DNA of 64,000 nt from Limiplasma sp034927815 (lineage in GTDB: Bacteria; Bacillota; Clostridia; Christensenellales; Aristaeellaceae), in NCBI GenBank assembly GCA_034927815.1, contig JAYFPK010000011.1, positions 62,001 through 126,000 on the forward strand. Direction: 5' to 3'. The translations under genes were made by a program, and so were the position numbers. Shown one piece after another: positions 60,372 through 64,000 of the stretch. The notes under the pieces were generated by a model. That model did no database searches. It had not been told where the DNA came from and saw only the letters and a list, made by a program, of their open reading frames with translations. Numbering within the stretch: position 1 is the stretch's first letter; each line of letters starts with the position of its first letter.

Positions 60372-60389
60372 GCAAGGGGCGGCGTCAGG

Positions 60390-61922
60390 TTACTTGACCC
60401 ATACCTCCCGCAGAATCCAGATGCCTTCCTGGTCGGTATCCAAGCCTTGCACCTTCAGGTTCCGGGAAATGTGGCGGGGCATTTGATACAGCCAGATGTT
60501 GGCGGCGTCGTCCAGCACGACCTTCTGAATCTGGGCGAAGAGCTCCTTGCGCTGGGCCACGTCAAAGGTGCTCTTGGTCTGATCCATCAGCGCGGTAAAC
60601 TCGTCGTTGTGGTAGTTGGAGTAGTTGCCGGTGACGGTGGCCCCCAGGTTGTTGTTGATTTGCATGTAAGCGTCCACCCGGGGGAAGGTCCAGCGGCCAA
60701 AGCCCATGTCCCCCTCGGTGCTGCCCACGGTGAACAGGGCCACCCAGGCGTTGCGCTCCAGGGACTCGATCTCCACGTTGACGCCCACTTCCTTCAGCTG
60801 GGCTTGCACGGCTTGCACGATGGTGTTATCGGGCTCCCGGGCGATGTTTTGGAGCTTCAGGCTCAGCCCGTCGGCATAGCCGGCTTCCGCCAGCAGCGCC
60901 TTGGCCTTCTCGGGATCATAGTTGTAGGGGGAGTAATCGCTGTAGAACCATTGGCTCTCGCTGACGGGGAAGGGCGCGACGGTGCCGTAGCCCTGGGTGA
61001 GCACCTGGCACAGGGCGTCCCGGTCCAGGGCGTAGCTGATGGCCTGACGGACGCGCACGTCGCCCAAAGCGGGGTTCAGGTGGTTGGGGTAGATGCAGAA
61101 GTGGTCGCCCGCGGAGGTGCGGATGACCTCCAGGCTGGGATTGCCCTTGAGCACATCCAGGGCAGTGGTGGTGTTGATGTAGTCCGTCAGGTCGATGTCG
61201 CCGGACTGCATGTTGGTCACCTTCACGGTGTCCTCGGTGATGACGTTGACGACCACCTCATCCAGGTAGGGCAGCGCCTCGCCGTCCACGCCCTTGAGGT
61301 AGTAGTCCGGGTTGCGCGCCAGCGTGATATGGTCCCCTTCGATGGCTTCCTTCAGCATGAAGGGGCCGGTGCCCACGGGGTTGCGGGAGAGGTCCTCGCC
61401 GTATTTCTCAATGGCGGCGGGGGACATGATCATGCCCGCGTTGTTGGTCAGCGCGCTCATGAGGATGGCGGAGGGCTGCTTGAGGTTGAAGCGCACCGTG
61501 TAGTCGTCCACCACGTCCACGCTTGCGATGTCCGCGATTTCGCTGGTGAAGATGCAGGTGGTGCCTTCGGCCACATACCAGTCGAACACGTATTTCACGG
61601 CGGCGGCGTTAAAGTCGGTGCCGTCGTGGAACTTGACGTCCTCCCGCAGCTTCATGGTCAGGGCCTCGTCCGTCATGTCCCAGCTTTCCGCCAGGCGGGG
61701 GACGAAGTTTCCGTCCTTGTCCATGGAGACCAGGGTGTCGAAAATCTGCGTGGAGAGGTAGCGGTCGTCTCCCCGGGAGGTGGAGTTGGTGGGGATGAGG
61801 GTGGACCAGTTGTTGGTCTTGGCCGCTTTGAGGGTGCCGCCGCGCACCACCGCCTCCTCCGCCAAAGCGGCGGTGGAGAGAAGCAGGCACAGGGCCAGGG
61901 TGAGGGCAACCAGTTTTTTCAT
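60390..61922 (-). CDS. Extracellular solute-binding protein family 5 (DppA/OppA-type)
   Basis: A 510-residue binding protein. Signal peptide MKKLVALTLALCLLLSTAALAEE with signal-peptidase-I site; Cys12 is within the hydrophobic core, not a lipobox. VKFHDGTDFNAAAVKYVFDW and GTGPFMLKEAIEGDHITLARNPDYY are the family 5 signatures. ATG 61922 has AAAGGAAGG upstream. Family 5 proteins carry peptides but also oligosaccharides, nickel or opines; ligand unknown. Confidence 0.92.
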   Translation of the reverse strand: MKKLVALTLALCLLLSTAALAEEAVVRGGTLKAAKTNNWSTLIPTNSTSRGDDRYLSTQIFDTLVSMDKDGNFVPRLAESWDMTDEALTMKLREDVKFHDGTDFNAAAVKYVFDWYVAEGTTCIFTSEIADIASVDVVDDYTVRFNLKQPSAILMSALTNNAGMIMSPAAIEKYGEDLSRNPVGTGPFMLKEAIEGDHITLARNPDYYLKGVDGEALPYLDEVVVNVITEDTVKVTNMQSGDIDLTDYINTTTALDVLKGNPSLEVIRTSAGDHFCIYPNHLNPALGDVRVRQAISYALDRDALCQVLTQGYGTVAPFPVSESQWFYSDYSPYNYDPEKAKALLAEAGYADGLSLKLQNIAREPDNTIVQAVQAQLKEVGVNVEIESLERNAWVALFTVGSTEGDMGFGRWTFPRVDAYMQINNNLGATVTGNYSNYHNDEFTALMDQTKSTFDVAQRKELFAQIQKVVLDDAANIWLYQMPRHISRNLKVQGLDTDQEGIWILREVWVK

Positions 61923-61997
61923 AAGAATCCTTCCTTTCCTGATGGTTTGGGTTTGCCGGGGAAGTTTTATCCAACGGCGGAGCCGTTGCAAAACGGA

Positions 61998-62894
61998 TTA
62001 CATCATGGTCTGGGTAGCGTCGGTAATGCCGGCCTTGGAGGCCTCCAGCTCCTTGGACCAATCCAGGCTGCGGTATTCCGCGCCCCTGGGGTCCGTCTTG
62101 ATCCACTCGATCAGGCGAAGGATCATTTCCGTAGTCCAGGGCCGGTCGATCTCCGCGGTGGTGTACACGTTCTGGGTGATCATGTCAAAGCCAAAATCAT
62201 CCTTGACATGGGTTTTGGCCGCGCCGTCCACAACCTCCTCCGCCAGGTGGGCGGGGATGAACAGCACGCCGCCGCCCGCGCCAAACACCACGTCGCCGGG
62301 CAGGCAGATGGCCTTGCCCAGCCGGCAGGGCACGTTCATGCCCAGCATGACAAAATCCCGGATGGGGGTGGGGTCGATGCCCCGGTAGTAGACCTGGACA
62401 TCGATTTTTTCCATCTGCTCCAGGTCCCGGACGCCGCCCCAGATGACGGCCCCGCCCCGCTTGGTGCGGGTTTTGATGGCGGTGGCCAGGTTGCCGCCCA
62501 CAAAGGTACCTTTGTAGATTTTGTCGTACATATCGGCCACGACCACGTCGTCCTCCACCAGGGAATCAATAACCCACTGGTTGTAGTTGCCCTTGCGGCC
62601 CTCCTGCTCCAGGCCGATGTGGAACAGGGTTTCGTGCAGGTCCGGGCGCGTTGGCGCCATGACGCAGGTGACCGCCCGGCCGATGAGCTTTTTGCCGGAG
62701 TGCAATGTGCGCAGGTCGCCCTCAAACTGGCTCTCATACCCCTTCATAAAGATGGGCTTCCAAACCTCCTCCAGGGTCATTCCCTCCAAGGCCCGCAGCA
62801 CCCGCTCAGGGACCATGGGCCGGCCATCGGGCAGGCGTTCCCCCTTCCACTGCGGGGTTAGGGCAATGATTTCCTCACGGTCGCTAAAGCGCAT
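61998..62894 (-). CDS. RraA-like family protein (class II aldolase/decarboxylase-like)
   Basis: A 298-residue protein of the RraA/HMG-CHA aldolase superfamily. RTKRGGAVIWGGVRDLEQMEKIDVQVYYRGIDPTP contains the family's GG-x-RD motif with the metal-site Arg-Asp, and PGDVVFGAGGGVLFIP the conserved PGD-x-x-x-G/A-D strand (here FGAG replaces the usual ADxxG). Probable activity is retro-aldol or decarboxylation of a keto acid, not RNase E inhibition. First gene of the minus-strand operon; ATG 62894 with GGAAAGGTG upstream. Confidence 0.82.
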   Translation of the reverse strand: MRFSDREEIIALTPQWKGERLPDGRPMVPERVLRALEGMTLEEVWKPIFMKGYESQFEGDLRTLHSGKKLIGRAVTCVMAPTRPDLHETLFHIGLEQEGRKGNYNQWVIDSLVEDDVVVADMYDKIYKGTFVGGNLATAIKTRTKRGGAVIWGGVRDLEQMEKIDVQVYYRGIDPTPIRDFVMLGMNVPCRLGKAICLPGDVVFGAGGGVLFIPAHLAEEVVDGAAKTHVKDDFGFDMITQNVYTTAEIDRPWTTEMILRLIEWIKTDPRGAEYRSLDWSKELEASKAGITDATQTMM

Positions 62895-63122
62895 GCCAAA
62901 TTCACCTTTCCTTACTTCACTGCGACACGCAAAAATTTTGATGCACCGGCAGGGCCCTCCGGGCGGGGGGCAGAAGCTGAATGCTTTACAATTCCGCATG
63001 TCGATGGTATGATGCTAGCATCAAAAGCGGCCGATGTCTTCAAGTATATTTGGAAATATCACATACCTTTTTGGAATTGAGCAAGGGGTTGTGAGGGAAG
63101 AAGGGCCGGGAGGGGGGAGCGG
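62895..63122. promoter_or_regulatory. Divergent intergenic control region
   Basis: About 230 nt between the RraA-like gene (-) and the AraC regulator (+), so it should hold promoters for both. No consensus boxes or dyads are convincing. Confidence 0.5.
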
Positions 63123-64000
63123 ATGCGCCAGGAAGCGCCCTATATCCTTTGGGCCCAGGAGAGCAACATCTATGCCCAGGGGCGGCAAAACACCTGTTTT
63201 TTACGCTTGGGCCACCGGGTGGCCGCCCCTTTCATCCGCCCGCTGGGCAGCCATTCCCACCCTGAAATTGAAATCGTCCTGTTTCTTTCCGGCACAGGGG
63301 TGTACATCGTCAACCAAAAGAGCTACGATATTCGCCCCGGGGATGTGTTTATCTTCGCCAGCGCGGAGCAGCACTGCATTACCGTGATCGACGGCCCCCA
63401 GGGCCTGAGCTATTTGACGGTGCATTTTGAGCCCCGCTTTATCTGGTCCATGGGGAACGACCTGTTTGACGCCAGGTTTTTGCGGGTGTTCAACGCCTTG
63501 GGCAAGGGCTTGGACAACCGCCTGCCCCAAAGCGAGACCACCCGGGAGATCACGGCGCTGCTGCAGGACATGGAGCGGGAGTTTGCCCTGCGCCAGGCGG
63601 AGTATGAGCCCATGGTGAAGGCCCTTTTGCTCCGGGTGCTGGTGCTGCTGAACCGCCAGGCGGGGGATGCGGGGCTGCCGGTGGGGCCCCAGCTTTCCCG
63701 GGCGAACTATGACCGGGTGGAGGCGGCCATGGAGCACATCAACGCCCGCCTGGGGGAGTTGATTACCCTGAAGGATCTGGCGGCGGTGGCCCACATGAAC
63801 CCCTGTTATTTCTCCACGGTTTTCAAGCAGCTCAACGGCATTGCGCCCTGGACCTATATCACCGCCAAGCGGGTGGAGCAGGCCTGCCGCCTGCTGGTGG
63901 AATCCTCGATGAATATCACCGAGATAGCCCTGGCCTGCGGGTACAACAACGCGGCCAACTTCAACCGGGCCTTCCACCAGGTGGTGGGCGTGCCCCCCAG
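63123..64000 (+). CDS. AraC-family transcriptional regulator with cupin sensor (3' end outside window)
   Basis: At least 292 residues; the frame is open to the window end. The N-terminal cupin (GSHSHPEIEIVLFLSGTGVYIVN and IRPGDVFIFA) should bind a small ligand. The C-terminal HTH contains ITLKDLAAVAHMNPCYFSTVFKQLNG and MNITEIALACGYNNAANFNRAFHQVVG, the two AraC helix-turn-helices. ATG 63123 has GGGAGGGGGGAG upstream. It is divergent from the RraA-Dpp operon and is the likely regulator of it. Confidence 0.9.
   Translation, partial: MRQEAPYILWAQESNIYAQGRQNTCFLRLGHRVAAPFIRPLGSHSHPEIEIVLFLSGTGVYIVNQKSYDIRPGDVFIFASAEQHCITVIDGPQGLSYLTVHFEPRFIWSMGNDLFDARFLRVFNALGKGLDNRLPQSETTREITALLQDMEREFALRQAEYEPMVKALLLRVLVLLNRQAGDAGLPVGPQLSRANYDRVEAAMEHINARLGELITLKDLAAVAHMNPCYFSTVFKQLNGIAPWTYITAKRVEQACRLLVESSMNITEIALACGYNNAANFNRAFHQVVGVPP

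Noticed and set aside
60318..62861. 847-residue + frame over binding protein and RraA-like genes
   Set aside because: Shadow of two well-supported minus-strand genes and would cross the long palindrome.
61998..62894. RNase E inhibitor RraA
   Set aside because: The protein is almost twice as long as RraA and occurs with a transporter; a keto-acid lyase role is more plausible.

Overview
The window reads as chromosome of a moderately high-GC Gram-positive anaerobe (class Clostridia is the best guess; no rRNA or marker gene is present to narrow it), carrying the right-hand part of a siphovirus-type prophage. Pointers are strong AGGAGG-type ribosome binding sites, frequent GTG/TTG starts in the phage part, a Firmicutes-style anaerobic sulfatase maturase, CUT1-type sugar transporters and an ECF sigma/anti-sigma pair.

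Layout. (1) 1-16.5 kb: late genes of a prophage, all on +, in canonical order: portal (C-terminal part), ClpP-like prohead protease, HK97-type major capsid, four head-tail connector/closure genes, major tail protein, tail chaperone with a probable -1 frameshift extension, tape measure, Dit, Gp37-like tail protein, baseplate/fibre proteins with fibronectin-III repeats, holin, NlpC/P60 endolysin and a large serine recombinase. (2) 16.7-20.8 kb: a clearly more AT-rich cargo operon with a small HTH protein, a YwgA/Panacea-like protein, a PD-(D/E)XK-type nuclease candidate, a protein with a tRNA-guanine-transglycosylase-like zinc motif, and a SIR2-domain protein with its own zinc ribbon. The last four genes overlap in a chain. 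This is the best candidate in the window for an undescribed anti-phage system. (3) 20.9-22.75 kb: two copies, 1.7 kb apart, of the 3' part of a tRNA-Val(CAC) gene, each followed by a terminator and a shared 60-nt flank; they bracket one AT-rich gene with a HEPN-type R-N-x3-H motif. These look like nested or sequential integration junctions. (4) 22.75-37.2 kb: chromosomal sequence with a short GNAT gene, then a sulfated-glycan locus: sulfatase, membrane-bound AraC regulator, CUT1 ABC transporter, GH51, second sulfatase, GH2 and the radical-SAM sulfatase maturase that both Cys-type sulfatases need. (5) 37.4-41.7 kb: ECF sigma factor and anti-sigma factor with a visible autoregulatory-type promoter, a chloramphenicol-acetyltransferase-like gene broken at a T8 run, and small housekeeping genes. 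(6) 41.9-56.4 kb: a 13-gene co-directional catabolic operon under a LacI-family regulator: BadF-type kinase, unknown protein, three Gfo/Idh/MocA oxidoreductases, SelA-like PLP enzyme, second CUT1 transporter, N-acyl-D-amino-acid deacylase-like amidohydrolase, two RidA proteins and a GH4 enzyme. (7) 56.4-64 kb: a minus-strand Opp/Dpp-type ABC transporter with an RraA-like lyase, divergent from a second AraC regulator cut by the window end.

How parts fit: region 4 would import and desulfate/hydrolyse a sulfated, arabinose-containing glycan. In region 6 the ABC transporter delivers non-phosphorylated sugar, so the kinase could make the 6-phospho substrate that GH4 enzymes need, while the PLP enzyme and RidA pair suggest an amino-sugar or D-amino-acid branch with enamine intermediates. 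All function calls rest on motif reading without database searches.
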